Assembly: GCA_905479835.1 (NCBI GenBank)
Contig: CAJQNZ010000066.1
Span: 1-45,460, forward strand
Length of the DNA stretch: 45,460 nucleotides
Source: an uncultured Flavobacteriaceae bacterium
GTDB lineage: Bacteria; Bacteroidota; Bacteroidia; Flavobacteriales; Flavobacteriaceae
Reading direction: 5' to 3'
A program made the position numbers and the translations under genes. This document shows, one piece after another, positions 16,139-26,232 of the stretch. The stretch's first letter is position 1. Each line of letters begins with the position of its first letter. The notes under the pieces were generated by a model. That model did no database searches and was not told the origin of the DNA. It saw nothing but the letters and a program-made list of their open reading frames with translations.

Positions 16139-18958
16139 TTAATAGTATCCTCTTTTTATGAAATTGATAATTTTTTTTGGTCTTAGAGTAATCACAAAAC
16201 GAACTCTTGAAAGGTAATTTTCTTGTTCTACTTCCCATCCCAAATTCGAATGCAGAGGGAAATAAAGTTCCATTATTTCATGAACAAAATTGAGTCTTAT
16301 ACCAGTTTCATAGGCAAAATATACTGGTGTGTTTTTACTTTTAACAAATCCTACACTATTATATAATTCAGTCCATTTCCATATTCCTACACTTGTATTC
16401 ATTGATGTAAGCCATTGATTGGCGAAATTGGTCGGTAGATTGGACTTAAAACCTCCTTCATTGGTAATTAATTGTTGGCTAAAAAATCCACTTCCTTCTG
16501 ATCTTCCAAGGAAATTGTATTTGAATAAATAATCAGTTTGTCTTGATAGTCCAAAACTAAAGAAGTCAGATTCTGTCTTGTTATGCAAAAATGCACCAGC
16601 AAAAATTCTAAAATCAAATTGTCTATTTTTATCAGTCAATCTTCTATATCTAAAATCGTAAGTCAGTTTGCTAAATTTACCACCTAATTCAAAATTGGCA
16701 TTGTGTCTAATATCTTGTAAAATTTCAGGTTTAGAATAAGAATAACCAAGGTTAAATACATTGTATTTATTAGATTCTGGATTTGGAAATGCTGCATCGG
16801 GATTTAAATCTCTTTTTACATCAACATAATTAAGATACAATGCGCTTCCACCTACATCTCTGAGGCTTTTCCTTTTAAAGCTTACAGAGGTAAATGGAGT
16901 TAAAGTTCTATATCCTAATTCTGGAGCATAATGAAAGTAACTTCCTGCTACTCCAAATCTATAATTATAAATCTTTCCATCTTCTGGTAAGTATTCATAG
17001 ACGAATGAAAACGAACCTGTTAAGTCTTTTGATTTTATGCTATAAAGTGGTGCTAATTTATAAGTGAAATTCTTATTTAAAAAAGTTTTATTACTTAATG
17101 AAACTCCCAATTGTAATCCGTCATAATAATTATATTTTACTGCAGGTGAGTAGTAAATCTGATTATAATATGGATCTTCAATATCTTTAAGAAATTTCAA
17201 CTGGATAGGTCTATTGAAAAGTTTTTTATTGGTATTTTTCCAGTTGTTTCTTAAATTAAATTCAGGATATAAATATTCATAGTTGAGAGATAATCTATTG
17301 AATCCATTTTTAGAAATGTTTACTGTTTTAATTGAATCTATTCCTGAAATCCATTTTTTAAAATGAATGTCTTTACCTTTAACTCCATATAATGCAACAG
17401 GAGCAGTCATATTGCTTTTATTTTCAATCGTAATTGCTATTGAATCATTTTTAGATTCAACTTTATTTATGGTATAATCAATTTTCTTTTTTGATTGTAT
17501 ATAATCTCCGAAAAACCATCCTAAATCTAGGTCTGTTTCGTTGGTAATTAATTTTTCAAAAACATCACTTGAGGTTATTTTTAATACATTTTCATTGTAA
17601 AACTGCTTTATTTTCTGAGGAATTATATTATCACCTATAAATTCATCCAAATATCTAATTCCCAATCCTGCTTTGTATCGATTGACAATTTTTCTATTAA
17701 AATTCGATAAATTTTGTGTTTCTGTGGTTAAAGATTGATCGACGTTTTTACGAGCGGCAAACTGATATACGAAAGGATATTTATCATTGAAATTTAATTG
17801 TGCTAAGTTGAATTTTCGGACTCCCCATAATTTTGAGATATCACCCAGAACTTTTATTTCTGGGTAATTTTCAGAAACATATTTCATCATAATATAAGAT
17901 TGCAATCCATCTACTAGCCAAGAATCTATTCGCTTGTTTGCAATTATTGTGCGGTCAATATATTCTCTAGATAATGCTTTAAACATTTTAATATCCCATT
18001 CAAATGTATCTGAAAAAGGTCTTAAAAAATTGGGTAGTTGACTTAGACCATACACAGGGTTTTTTCGATAAGTAATCTTATTTATCAGCAATTTATCATG
18101 AGGGTATTCTCCTAAATACTTTTCGATAAAAGCGATTTCTCTGTTCAGTAGATCTCTTTTTATTTTTTGATTTAGTTTGGATGATTTTAAATTTGTAATG
18201 ATTGCTGGATGATCAGATTCTATAATTTCAAATTCATCGATTGTATTGATATTTAATTCGATATCAACTCTATTTTTCCCAGATAAGTGATAGGTAACAA
18301 ACCCTTTTTCAATGTTTTTTTTGGATTTTAGACTTGAGTAGAGTTTGTATTTTTCAGGGATTGAAATATTTATTTTATAATCAGTAAGGTTCATGAAAAT
18401 ATCATCCATATCATAATTACTCATTGTATTCCATGTTCCATCGAACACAGCGGGAACTAAATACCAATAGCGTAAATTATAAGAATTTTTATTTCGTCCG
18501 TAACGTGTGAATTTATCAGATGGAATTTTTACTGTATACGTAGCATTTATTCTTAACGAATCTCCAGGAATTAAAGTTTTTTTCAATACAATTTTTACGA
18601 TATCCAATTTTTTTTCATCTTGAATTATTTCTGTAGTTGAATAATCAATTGAAATATTATTTATATTAGAATATCCTCTGTCCTTGTCTTTAGCGAAGTA
18701 TAGATTTTTATTATAATTTTCAAGTAATCTTTTGGATAATGGAGTTGTTTTATCCCTATAACTATTTGCCCAATTATGTAAATAGATTGTATCTAGATTG
18801 GATTCTGAAGTATTGAAGTAAATTATTTCTTGTTGGATTTTAAGGATGTCTTTTTCAGTATCTAAATTTGCATCAATAGTTATTTCATTATTCTGAGCAG
18901 AAGAAAAATGAGAAATAAAAAATGTGATGATACTACAAAATGTTAAAATTCTTTTCAA
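16139..18958 (-). CDS. M1 aminopeptidase-like protein lacking the zinc motif, with C-terminal beta-rich domain
   Basis: A 939-residue exported protein with a signal peptide ending near residue 21 (HFSSAQN). Residues ~25-500 follow the layout of M1 metallopeptidases: an N-terminal beta domain, then the helical region with the WLVDG segment. The zinc signature is absent. Where HExxH is expected there is REYID (331-335), WLVDG replaces WLNEG, and the GGMEN loop reads VYGLSQLP. It is therefore probably not a zinc peptidase. Residues ~590-939 alternate aromatic and polar residues and end in a tyrosine, suggesting an outer-membrane beta-barrel or surface domain. Its ATG overlaps the preceding stop by 4 bp (ATGA), so it is translationally coupled to the nuclease-like gene. 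Confidence 0.8.
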   Translation of the reverse strand: MKRILTFCSIITFFISHFSSAQNNEITIDANLDTEKDILKIQQEIIYFNTSESNLDTIYLHNWANSYRDKTTPLSKRLLENYNKNLYFAKDKDRGYSNINNISIDYSTTEIIQDEKKLDIVKIVLKKTLIPGDSLRINATYTVKIPSDKFTRYGRNKNSYNLRYWYLVPAVFDGTWNTMSNYDMDDIFMNLTDYKINISIPEKYKLYSSLKSKKNIEKGFVTYHLSGKNRVDIELNINTIDEFEIIESDHPAIITNLKSSKLNQKIKRDLLNREIAFIEKYLGEYPHDKLLINKITYRKNPVYGLSQLPNFLRPFSDTFEWDIKMFKALSREYIDRTIIANKRIDSWLVDGLQSYIMMKYVSENYPEIKVLGDISKLWGVRKFNLAQLNFNDKYPFVYQFAARKNVDQSLTTETQNLSNFNRKIVNRYKAGLGIRYLDEFIGDNIIPQKIKQFYNENVLKITSSDVFEKLITNETDLDLGWFFGDYIQSKKKIDYTINKVESKNDSIAITIENKSNMTAPVALYGVKGKDIHFKKWISGIDSIKTVNISKNGFNRLSLNYEYLYPEFNLRNNWKNTNKKLFNRPIQLKFLKDIEDPYYNQIYYSPAVKYNYYDGLQLGVSLSNKTFLNKNFTYKLAPLYSIKSKDLTGSFSFVYEYLPEDGKIYNYRFGVAGSYFHYAPELGYRTLTPFTSVSFKRKSLRDVGGSALYLNYVDVKRDLNPDAAFPNPESNKYNVFNLGYSYSKPEILQDIRHNANFELGGKFSKLTYDFRYRRLTDKNRQFDFRIFAGAFLHNKTESDFFSFGLSRQTDYLFKYNFLGRSEGSGFFSQQLITNEGGFKSNLPTNFANQWLTSMNTSVGIWKWTELYNSVGFVKSKNTPVYFAYETGIRLNFVHEIMELYFPLHSNLGWEVEQENYLSRVRFVITLRPKKIINFIKRGYY

Positions 18959-20220
18959 TTAACTTTTAAGAATTTAATGGGTTTAGTAAAATTTATATTA
19001 GACGAAGTAATAATATACATTCCATTTGATAAACTACTTACATCTGTTAAGATTTGGTTGTCAATAGTTGTATCAATTGTTTTGACTAATTGACCTAACT
19101 GATTGTGAATTAATAATGTGGAATTATAGAAGTCACTACTTATTTGTATAGATACAATAGAATTGATTAGGTTGCTTCCTATGATATTAAATTGACTATG
19201 AAGGTCAATTTTGTCAATATTTAAAATAGTTTTTGTTGTTTCAAGTTCCATCACAACAGGAGTATGATCGCTCATTATATATAAGTCATTTCGAAGGGAT
19301 TGAGAGTATTCACCTGTGCATGTTGCATCATTTATATCTTTATCAAAACAGTTTTTATTGTTTCCATATGCATCGTAGGTATCTGGAATTATATACAGTT
19401 CTGAACTAGTTGTAAGGTTTTTAGAAATAAAAGAAAAATCAAATCGATCATCCATTCCGCTAAACGCCCCATTCCCATTCTGTTGAAATTTTCTAGTTGC
19501 TTGTGTATGAAGCGCTGCATAAGTAGGTGTATCGTTTGTCCAACTTTGTACATAAGAATTATCATGCATTGGATCAATCATTACAATGTTATTATTAAGA
19601 TCCAATAATTCTTGATATGCTGGCTCTGAAGAGGTGTAAAAATTAAAATCGCCTGAAAAAACTACATAAGTATCTGGATCCAAATTTTCTAAAACTGCTG
19701 TAAAGACCTTTGCCATATCCAATCGTAAATTTTTATTTGCTGTACCATCACTAGATTTAAAATGCGTAACAAAATATTCAATTCTTATAGGATTTACTTC
19801 TGCGTCTTCCGATTTAAGTATTAATGTATATTGATTTATATCTCTTATAGACGTAGGATGTACTTGCTCATTTTCAAGTGTGAATAAGTCGGTATTATAG
19901 AACAATAGTTGGTGCAATTGATTGTCTGCTGATGGATCAGATTGATTGGTGACGAAAGTTGCTCTTGCAAAATTAGGGCGAGAGGATTTTATCGATTGTG
20001 ATAATATTTCATCGGCACCTTCAGCAGTTTCTAGTTCACATACAGTAAAAATATCTGGATTATAAGTATCAAGAATAGATTTTAAAGTCACTTCTCGATC
20101 ATTAGGTTCTCCAGATGGATAATACAATAAATTGTAAAATAATGTTTTAATACGTGTCTGTGAAAAACCACTTGAACATAATAAAAACATAAGAATCAAT
20201 AATGAAATTGATTTTTTCAT
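18955..20220 (-). CDS. endonuclease/exonuclease/phosphatase family protein with T9SS type A sorting domain
   Basis: A 421-residue secreted protein. A signal peptide ends at about residue 20 (SSGFSQT). The middle is an endonuclease/exonuclease/phosphatase fold: an N-terminal LFYNLLYYPSG, CELETAEGADEIL with the metal-binding Glu, the GDFNFYTSSEPA motif and the terminal SDHTPVVMEL with the catalytic His. The last ~85 residues form a type A sorting domain (LLIHNQLGQLVKTID, then LSNGMYIITSS and a basic end FLKVN). It is likely an extracellular nuclease or phosphodiesterase. It lies 6 bp after the LOG gene and overlaps the M1-like gene by 4 bp, forming a three-gene operon. Confidence 0.9.
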   Translation of the reverse strand: MKKSISLLILMFLLCSSGFSQTRIKTLFYNLLYYPSGEPNDREVTLKSILDTYNPDIFTVCELETAEGADEILSQSIKSSRPNFARATFVTNQSDPSADNQLHQLLFYNTDLFTLENEQVHPTSIRDINQYTLILKSEDAEVNPIRIEYFVTHFKSSDGTANKNLRLDMAKVFTAVLENLDPDTYVVFSGDFNFYTSSEPAYQELLDLNNNIVMIDPMHDNSYVQSWTNDTPTYAALHTQATRKFQQNGNGAFSGMDDRFDFSFISKNLTTSSELYIIPDTYDAYGNNKNCFDKDINDATCTGEYSQSLRNDLYIMSDHTPVVMELETTKTILNIDKIDLHSQFNIIGSNLINSIVSIQISSDFYNSTLLIHNQLGQLVKTIDTTIDNQILTDVSSLSNGMYIITSSNINFTKPIKFLKVN

Positions 20221-20226
20221 TTGGAA

Positions 20227-20946
20227 TTAGAAATTTGGACTTAAACTATATTTTTTATAGAATTCATTGATTACATCTAGTACTTCTTCTTCAGTATCAA
20301 CAATTGAAAATAAATCCAAATCTTTTTCGCTGATATTTCCAAATTTGTTTAATAAAGTATCTTTTACCCAATCAATTAATCCACTCCAGAATTCACTTCC
20401 TACTAGAATTATAGGAAATGCACCAATTTTTTTAGTCTGAATTAAAGTAATCGCTTCAAACATTTCGTCCAATGTTCCAAATCCTCCAGGCATGACAACA
20501 AATCCTTGTGAATATTTAACAAACATTACTTTTCTCACAAAGAAATAATCAAAGTCTAAACTTTTCCCTCTATCGATATATGGATTGTCATGTTGTTCAA
20601 ATGGCAATTCAATATTTAAACCTACAGAAACTCCTTTTCCTCTATGTGCACCTTTATTTCCAGCCTCCATAATTCCTGGACCTCCACCAGTTACAACTCC
20701 ATATCCGTTTTGAGTTAATTTAAAGGCAATACGCTCAGCAAGTTGGTAATATTTGTGGTCAGATTTGGTTCTTGCAGAGCCAAAAATACTCACGCAAGGA
20801 CCTATGTTATTTAACTTTTCATACCCTTCGACAAACTCTGCCATGATCTTAAAAATAGCCCAAGAGTCATTTGTTTTTATCTCATTCCAAGTCTTATGTT
20901 TAAACTTTTCTATTATCTTTCTATCTTCATTCATATCCATAAGCAT
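20227..20946 (-). CDS. LOG family protein (TIGR00730), Rossmann-fold nucleotide hydrolase
   Basis: A 239-residue member of the LOG / lysine decarboxylase-like family. Characterised members are nucleotide 5'-monophosphate phosphoribohydrolases (cytokinin-activating enzymes or PpnN-type). The two signatures are present: VVTGGGPGIMEAGNKGA in the first half and MPGGFGTLDEMFEA in the second, with the catalytic Arg/Glu context. The start may be the first ATG (20946), 20940 or 20934; MNEDRKIIEKF looks most protein-like. It leads a tight operon with the T9SS nuclease-like and M1-like genes, an unexpected pairing of a cytosolic enzyme with exported proteins. Confidence 0.93.
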   Translation of the reverse strand: MLMDMNEDRKIIEKFKHKTWNEIKTNDSWAIFKIMAEFVEGYEKLNNIGPCVSIFGSARTKSDHKYYQLAERIAFKLTQNGYGVVTGGGPGIMEAGNKGAHRGKGVSVGLNIELPFEQHDNPYIDRGKSLDFDYFFVRKVMFVKYSQGFVVMPGGFGTLDEMFEAITLIQTKKIGAFPIILVGSEFWSGLIDWVKDTLLNKFGNISEKDLDLFSIVDTEEEVLDVINEFYKKYSLSPNF

Positions 20947-20993
20947 TCTTTTTATTATTTTAATTTTAAAAATTTGTCAAAAAAACAAGTATG

Positions 20994-23819
20994 CTAAGGT
21001 AATTCTTTTTTTAAGAATTGCGAGGTGTAGCTTTCTTTGTTACTCACAATTTTTTCTGGAGTTCCAACACATAAAACATCTCCACCATTTTTCCCGCCTT
21101 CTTTTCCGATATCTATAATATGATCTGCAAGTTTGATCACATCCATATTATGCTCAATTACGAGTACTGTATTTCCTTTGTCAGTCAATTTATTAAGTAC
21201 TTCCATCAAGACTCTTATGTCTTCGAAGTGTAGTCCAGTTGTAGGTTCGTCAAGAATATAAAATGTATTTCCTGTATCTCTTTTAGACAATTCAGAAGCG
21301 AGTTTTATCCGTTGTGCTTCTCCACCAGAAAGTGTTGTAGATTGCTGACCGAGTGTTATATAGCCAAGACCTACATCTTTTATAGTTTTTAATTTTTTAT
21401 GAATTTTAGGGTGTTTTTCAAAAAACTGTACACCTTCATCAATTGTCATATTTAACACATCTGAAATAGACTTTCCTTTGTATCTTATTTCCAATGTTTC
21501 CCTATTAAACCTTTTTCCTTGACACGTTTTACATTCAACTTCAACATCTGGCAAGAAATTCATTTCAATCACACGTACACCGCCTCCTTGACAGGTTTCA
21601 CAACGTCCTCCTTTTACATTAAATGAGAACCTTCCAGGTTTATAACCTCTTATTTGTGCTTCAGGAATTTTAGTAAAAATACTTCTGATGTCACTGAAAA
21701 CACTTGTGTATGTTGCAGGATTGGAGCGAGGAGTTCTTCCAATAGGAGATTGGTCAATCGCAATAATTTTATCAATGTGTTGAAGCCCTTTAATGGATTT
21801 ATAGGGCATCGGTTTTTTTACGGCTCTATAAATATGATGGTTTAAGATAGGGTATAAGGTCTCATTAATTAACGTGGATTTTCCACTTCCTGAAACTCCA
21901 GTAACACAGATCATTTTACCCAAAGGAAAAGTTACAGTAACATCTTTTAAGTTGTTTCCAGTTGCTCCTGAGAGTATAATTTTTTTTCCATTTCCTTTTC
22001 TGCGTTTTTTAGGAACTTCAATTTTTTTCTTTTCTGTCAAATAATCTGCAGTAAGGGTATCATGACTTTTTAAATCTTCATAAGTTCCTTTACTCACTAT
22101 TTCACCACCATGGCGTCCTGCTCCTGGACCTATATCTAATACAAAGTCCGCCTTTTCAATCATATCCTTGTCATGTTCTACAACAATGACTGAATTTCCT
22201 ACATCTCTTAATTTCTCTAATGAATCAATCAATTTTTGGTTATCACGTTGATGTAATCCAATACTTGGTTCGTCAAGAATATATAGCACTCCTACAAGTT
22301 GTGAACCTATCTGAGTTGCGAGTCGTATGCGTTGCGCTTCTCCTCCAGAAAGTGACTTAGAAGTTCTATCAATCGTTAAATATTCCAATCCTACATCTAG
22401 TAAAAACTGAATTCTAGTGCGTATTTCTTTAATGATTTCATGTCCTATTGTCTGTTGTCTCTCTGAAAGATTACCCTCAATAGTACTGAACCATTTTGCC
22501 AATTCCACAACATCCATTTGCGCTAGATCTGCAATATTTTTTCCTAAAACTTTAAAATGTAAGGCTTCTTTTTTTAATCGTTTGCCTTGGCAAGTCATAC
22601 AATTTACTTCATCCATAAAGCCTTTGGCCCATCGTTTTATGGATGTTGAATCCGAATTTTTATATTGGCTTTCAATAAAGTTTATAATTCCTTCAAAATC
22701 AATTTCATAATTCCTTGTGATTCCCATGGTTTTGGAAGCAATTTCAAATTTTTCATTTCCTCCATGAAGAATGATTTCCATGGCTTCTTTTGAAATCGAA
22801 GAAATAGGATCAGTTAGTTTAAAATTATAGCGATCTGCGATTAACTGTAATTGTTTAAAAATCCAACTACTTTTTTGTTCGCCTAGAGGAGTGATCCCAC
22901 CATTTTTTATGGATAAAGAAGTGTCAGGAATGATTTTATCATGATTGACAATATTCACTTTTCCGAGACCATTACAGATCTGACAAGCACCTTTGGGCGA
23001 ATTAAAAGAGAACGTATTTGGTTCAGGGTTAGGATATGCAATTCCTGTAGTAGGACACATTAATTCACGACTGAAATAACGAGGTTTGTCATTTTCTGAA
23101 TCGAGTACCATTAAAATATTATTTCCAGAATAGAGTGCTGTCGTAATTGTTTCTTTCAATCTTTTTTCTACAGAATCATCTATTTTTAAGCGATCTATTA
23201 CAATTTCAATATCGTGATTTTTATAACGATCCAGACGCATTCCTTTTTCAATATCCATAATTACTCCATCTACTCGGACTTTTACAAATCCTTGCTTGGC
23301 AATTTGTTCAAAGAGTTCTCGATAATGACCTTTTCTGGATTTTACAACAGGAGCAAGGACGCTTACTTTTTTGGAATCAAAATCTGTCAAGATTAAGTCT
23401 AAAATCTGCTCGTCACTATAACTCACCATTTTTTCTTGTGTGTTGTATGAATAGGCATCAGAAGCACGTGCATATAACAAGCGCATAAAATCATAAATCT
23501 CAGTGATGGTTCCTACGGTAGAACGTGGACTTTTATTAGTCGTTTTTTGTTCTATAGCAATTACAGGCGAAAGCCCATCAATTTTATCAACATCTGGACG
23601 TTCAAGACCTCCAAGAAATTGCCTAGCATAAGCAGAAAAAGTTTCTATATAACGGCGCTGTCCTTCAGCATAGATAGTGTCAAATGCCAATGATGATTTT
23701 CCACTTCCGCTTAAACCAGTTATCACGACTAATTTCTCACGTGGAATCCGTACATCAATGTTTTTAAGGTTGTGAACTCTTGCACCTAAAACTTCAATAT
23801 ATTCTTGCTTATCTGACAT
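20994..23819 (-). CDS. uvrA: excinuclease ABC subunit A
   Basis: UvrA, the damage-sensing ATPase of nucleotide excision repair, 941 residues (family ~940). It has two ABC modules: Walker [10 protein letters not shown] near 31-39 and GVSGSGKST in the second half. The ABC signatures are SLSGGEAQR and TLSGGEAQR. Zinc-binding cysteine pairs are seen in [16 protein letters not shown] and CETCQGGG...CKTCQGKR. Nothing is missing. A -7 box lies just upstream. It ends 48 bp before the LOG gene on the same strand. Confidence 0.99.
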   Translation of the reverse strand: MSDKQEYIEVLGARVHNLKNIDVRIPREKLVVITGLSGSGKSSLAFDTIYAEGQRRYIETFSAYARQFLGGLERPDVDKIDGLSPVIAIEQKTTNKSPRSTVGTITEIYDFMRLLYARASDAYSYNTQEKMVSYSDEQILDLILTDFDSKKVSVLAPVVKSRKGHYRELFEQIAKQGFVKVRVDGVIMDIEKGMRLDRYKNHDIEIVIDRLKIDDSVEKRLKETITTALYSGNNILMVLDSENDKPRYFSRELMCPTTGIAYPNPEPNTFSFNSPKGACQICNGLGKVNIVNHDKIIPDTSLSIKNGGITPLGEQKSSWIFKQLQLIADRYNFKLTDPISSISKEAMEIILHGGNEKFEIASKTMGITRNYEIDFEGIINFIESQYKNSDSTSIKRWAKGFMDEVNCMTCQGKRLKKEALHFKVLGKNIADLAQMDVVELAKWFSTIEGNLSERQQTIGHEIIKEIRTRIQFLLDVGLEYLTIDRTSKSLSGGEAQRIRLATQIGSQLVGVLYILDEPSIGLHQRDNQKLIDSLEKLRDVGNSVIVVEHDKDMIEKADFVLDIGPGAGRHGGEIVSKGTYEDLKSHDTLTADYLTEKKKIEVPKKRRKGNGKKIILSGATGNNLKDVTVTFPLGKMICVTGVSGSGKSTLINETLYPILNHHIYRAVKKPMPYKSIKGLQHIDKIIAIDQSPIGRTPRSNPATYTSVFSDIRSIFTKIPEAQIRGYKPGRFSFNVKGGRCETCQGGGVRVIEMNFLPDVEVECKTCQGKRFNRETLEIRYKGKSISDVLNMTIDEGVQFFEKHPKIHKKLKTIKDVGLGYITLGQQSTTLSGGEAQRIKLASELSKRDTGNTFYILDEPTTGLHFEDIRVLMEVLNKLTDKGNTVLVIEHNMDVIKLADHIIDIGKEGGKNGGDVLCVGTPEKIVSNKESYTSQFLKKELP

Positions 23820-23836
23820 AAATTACTGGAAAAAAG

Positions 23837-23844
23837 CAAAGTTA
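23837..23844 (-). promoter_or_regulatory. uvrA promoter -7 box
   Basis: On the minus strand TAACTTTG fits TAnnTTTG and ends 17 bp before the uvrA ATG, implying a very short leader. No clear -33 element and no obvious SOS-like operator were seen. Confidence 0.5.
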
Positions 23845-23929
23845 CAGAATTGAATTGAGAATTATGGTGTGGTGGTAGTTATTTAGTTTTATGGAGATAC
23901 ACTTATCGCCAAGATATTATTTGTTTTAT

Positions 23930-23990
23930 ACTCAATCAAGTTGAATAATGGATAAATTATATTTAATGAAAAGCGAAGTTGTTTTTTAAA
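23930..23990 (-). repeat. intergenic repeat copy B, downstream of the DUF2490 gene
   Basis: Shares 24 of 25 bases with copy A at the far end (TTTGTTTTATA-TCAATCAAGTTGA) and the GCGAAGTT core near the gene. It overlaps the last bases of the DUF2490 coding sequence (stop at 23986-23988). Confidence 0.5.
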
Positions 23991-24663
23991 AATTAACAAA
24001 AGTGATGATGTTGAATTGGTCACGACCACTTGTTTCAAAGAATTGATTCATATAACCTGCTTCAAGACGTATGTTTTTATTGATTTTATAACCAATTCCT
24101 CCATAAAGTCTATTTCGGTCAAATACGGAAGATTTAGTATTTAAAAAGATTTCATTATAGGCAGATAAATAAAAGTCTTTTTCACCATTATCATTAGAAG
24201 TAAGAGGAATATTTAGCCCTAAAAAATACCTGAAACGCATTTTAAAATCACTTTCAACAAATCGTTGTTCGAATCGATATCGATGGTTTAATTTTACTTT
24301 TCCTACATTCTGCTTAGAAGTAAATTGTTGATAGATTCTGTGTTCGTTTACCGAAATTTTTTCATCAAGAATACCTGTATAATTTTCTGATAAGATGTAG
24401 CCATAGCCAAGAAGAACATTATTTTTACCATCGTTAAATGTATATCCTAAACCTGTTCGCAATAATAACTGTTCTAGATCACCAATTGCATTGTAATTTC
24501 TATACTGGACTTCATGATGAATATTCCATGTGTCGTTCAATTTTTTATTTCCAATGTAAATCAACCAATTTCCAAAATCACTATCTTGACTTTGAGCAAT
24601 ATTTGGGAGCATTAATGAAATCATTAATACTACCAAACTTACAATTGAATTCTTCTTTTTCAT
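23986..24663 (-). CDS. DUF2490 domain-containing outer-membrane protein
   Basis: A 225-residue exported protein of the DUF2490 family, which occurs widely in Bacteroidota and has no assigned function. A signal peptide runs to about residue 25 (NIAQSQD). The rest alternates polar and aromatic residues in short strands (WNIHHEVQYRNYNAIG, HRYRFEQRFVESDFKMRFRY, RLYGGIGYKINKNIRLEAGYMNQF) and ends in phenylalanine (ITFVNF), as expected for an outer-membrane beta-barrel. It lies 18 bp after the carbonic anhydrase gene and is probably cotranscribed with it. Confidence 0.88.
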   Translation of the reverse strand: MKKKNSIVSLVVLMISLMLPNIAQSQDSDFGNWLIYIGNKKLNDTWNIHHEVQYRNYNAIGDLEQLLLRTGLGYTFNDGKNNVLLGYGYILSENYTGILDEKISVNEHRIYQQFTSKQNVGKVKLNHRYRFEQRFVESDFKMRFRYFLGLNIPLTSNDNGEKDFYLSAYNEIFLNTKSSVFDRNRLYGGIGYKINKNIRLEAGYMNQFFETSGRDQFNIITFVNF

Positions 24664-24681
24664 TTAATTATTAATACCTAA

Positions 24682-25311
24682 TTATTCATAAAAACTCACA
24701 GCACCTGAATGAATGTCATACATTCCTCCGATAATTTTAATTTCTCCATTTTTCACCATTTCATTAAGAACTTCACTTTCATTCAGTATCCTATCAATTG
24801 ACAAGTGTACATTTTTTTGAGCAACATTATTGACAAATTCAATATTGGATGAGTTTCTTAAACTTGCATCTTCTGGTGATACTACTGCACTAACTGCGGG
24901 TTTAATTTTGGCTAACATACTAGTAAGGTTTCCTAACTTAGCATCCTCACAAGCTCCTTTTACTGCACCACACGCTGTATGTCCTAAAACGACTACCAAC
25001 TTGGTTCCTGCAAGTTTACAGGCAAATTCCATACTTCCTAAAATATCTTCATTTATAAAGTTTCCTGCAATTCTCACGGAAAAAATATCACCTAATCCTT
25101 GGTCAAATATTAATTCTGAAGAAACTCTAGAATCTATACAACTTAAGACAGTAGCAAATGGATATTGACCTGTACTTGTATCGTTTACTTGTTCTAGTAA
25201 GTTTCTATTGGCTTTTAAATTATCTTGAAATCTAAGGTTTCCTTCTTTTAAATGTTGCAATGACTTTTCTGGAGTCATTGTCGCTTGAGTTTCTTGAGTG
25301 TGTGCTTTCAT
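24682..25311 (-). CDS. beta-class carbonic anhydrase
   Basis: A 209-residue beta carbonic anhydrase interconverting CO2 and bicarbonate. The zinc ligands are C58, H111 and C114 (SCIDSR and GHTACG); the D60-R62 dyad is intact. No clear signal peptide is seen (start MKAHTQETQATMTPEKS), so it is probably cytoplasmic, supplying bicarbonate to carboxylases. The length and motif spacing are typical. It is divergent from the TetR gene, with a 199-bp intergenic region holding promoter boxes for both directions. Confidence 0.97.
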   Translation of the reverse strand: MKAHTQETQATMTPEKSLQHLKEGNLRFQDNLKANRNLLEQVNDTSTGQYPFATVLSCIDSRVSSELIFDQGLGDIFSVRIAGNFINEDILGSMEFACKLAGTKLVVVLGHTACGAVKGACEDAKLGNLTSMLAKIKPAVSAVVSPEDASLRNSSNIEFVNNVAQKNVHLSIDRILNESEVLNEMVKNGEIKIIGGMYDIHSGAVSFYE

Positions 25312-25380
25312 TAAATTTAATTTTAAAAGTTTATAATGACAACTTAAAGTCTATTGACTAAAATTAATCTATTTTTATTA

Positions 25381-25388
25381 CAAATATA
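25381..25388 (-). promoter_or_regulatory. carbonic anhydrase promoter -7 box
   Basis: On the minus strand TATATTTG matches TAnnTTTG. It would give a leader of about 65 nt. The -33 element is not clear. It lies about 55 bp from the opposing tetR -7 box. Confidence 0.45.
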
Positions 25389-25417
25389 ACAATACTTTTT
25401 AAAATGATAGTAATGCT

Positions 25418-25448
25418 ATTGAAAATACTACAAACTTTTCTATATTTG
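25418..25448 (+). promoter_or_regulatory. promoter of the TetR-family gene
   Basis: ATTG (25418-25421) is followed after 19 nt by TATATTTG (25441-25448), an exact Bacteroidetes -7 box. The start codon is about 60 bp downstream. Confidence 0.6.
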
Positions 25449-25510
25449 TATGATTACTAGTAAAAAATAGATCTTTTAAAAAATTTCTTTATTAATTTAA
25501 AAAAATAAAA

Positions 25511-26185
25511 TTGAGTGTAGAAATAAAAATATCATTAAACGATGGATTGTACTTAAAAGAACCACAAGATTCAAAATTGGGTAGAAATATTATTAAGTAT
25601 AGTATTATATTGATTGACGAATTTGGATTTGAAGTTTTTACATTTAAAAAATTGGCAGAAAAGATGAATTCTACAGAAGCATCTATCTATAGATATTTTG
25701 AAAACAAGCATATGTTATTGCTTTTTTTGGTCAATTGGTATTGGGAATGGGTGAGTTATTTAATATCAATTAATACTATGAATGTTGTTGATCCTAATAA
25801 AAAACTTAAAATAATTATACATTCATTTGTTTCTGCTCCCAAAGATAATCCTGGAATAAGTTATGTAAATGAAAGTATACTTCATAATATTGTCATTTCA
25901 GAAGGAGTGAAAGCCTATCATACGAAACAAGTAGATAACGAAAACTCAAAAGGTCTTTTTGGGAGTTACAAGAGTCTGGCTAATACAGTTTCAAAAGTTA
26001 TTTCAGAAGTGAATCCAGAGTTTAAATATCCATTTGCATTTGCAACCAATTTATTTGAAATGTCCAACAACCATATTTACTTCGCAAAGCACCTCCCAAG
26101 ACTTACAGATATTTCAATAAAAAATGATGATTTCGTAGAGGTCGAAGATATGCTTCACTATATGACTAAAAAATTATTGGCATAG
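25511..26185 (+). CDS. TetR/AcrR family transcriptional regulator
   Basis: A 224-residue DNA-binding regulator. The N-terminal TetR helix-turn-helix lies at about 45-68 (FKKLAEKMNSTEASIYRYFENKHMLL). The C-terminal part is a divergent ligand-binding domain with no recognised ligand. The start is a TTG: no in-frame ATG occurs before residue 52, which would remove the HTH, and an in-frame stop lies at 25493-25495. Targets are unknown; the divergent carbonic anhydrase and the downstream PspC/channel genes are candidates. Regulation by an own-promoter box is likely. Confidence 0.88.
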   Translation: MSVEIKISLNDGLYLKEPQDSKLGRNIIKYSIILIDEFGFEVFTFKKLAEKMNSTEASIYRYFENKHMLLLFLVNWYWEWVSYLISINTMNVVDPNKKLKIIIHSFVSAPKDNPGISYVNESILHNIVISEGVKAYHTKQVDNENSKGLFGSYKSLANTVSKVISEVNPEFKYPFAFATNLFEMSNNHIYFAKHLPRLTDISIKNDDFVEVEDMLHYMTKKLLA

Positions 26186-26232
26186 TATTTTTCTGACAAA
26201 TTAAAATAGTATCTTGCAGTAAAATTTATCAA

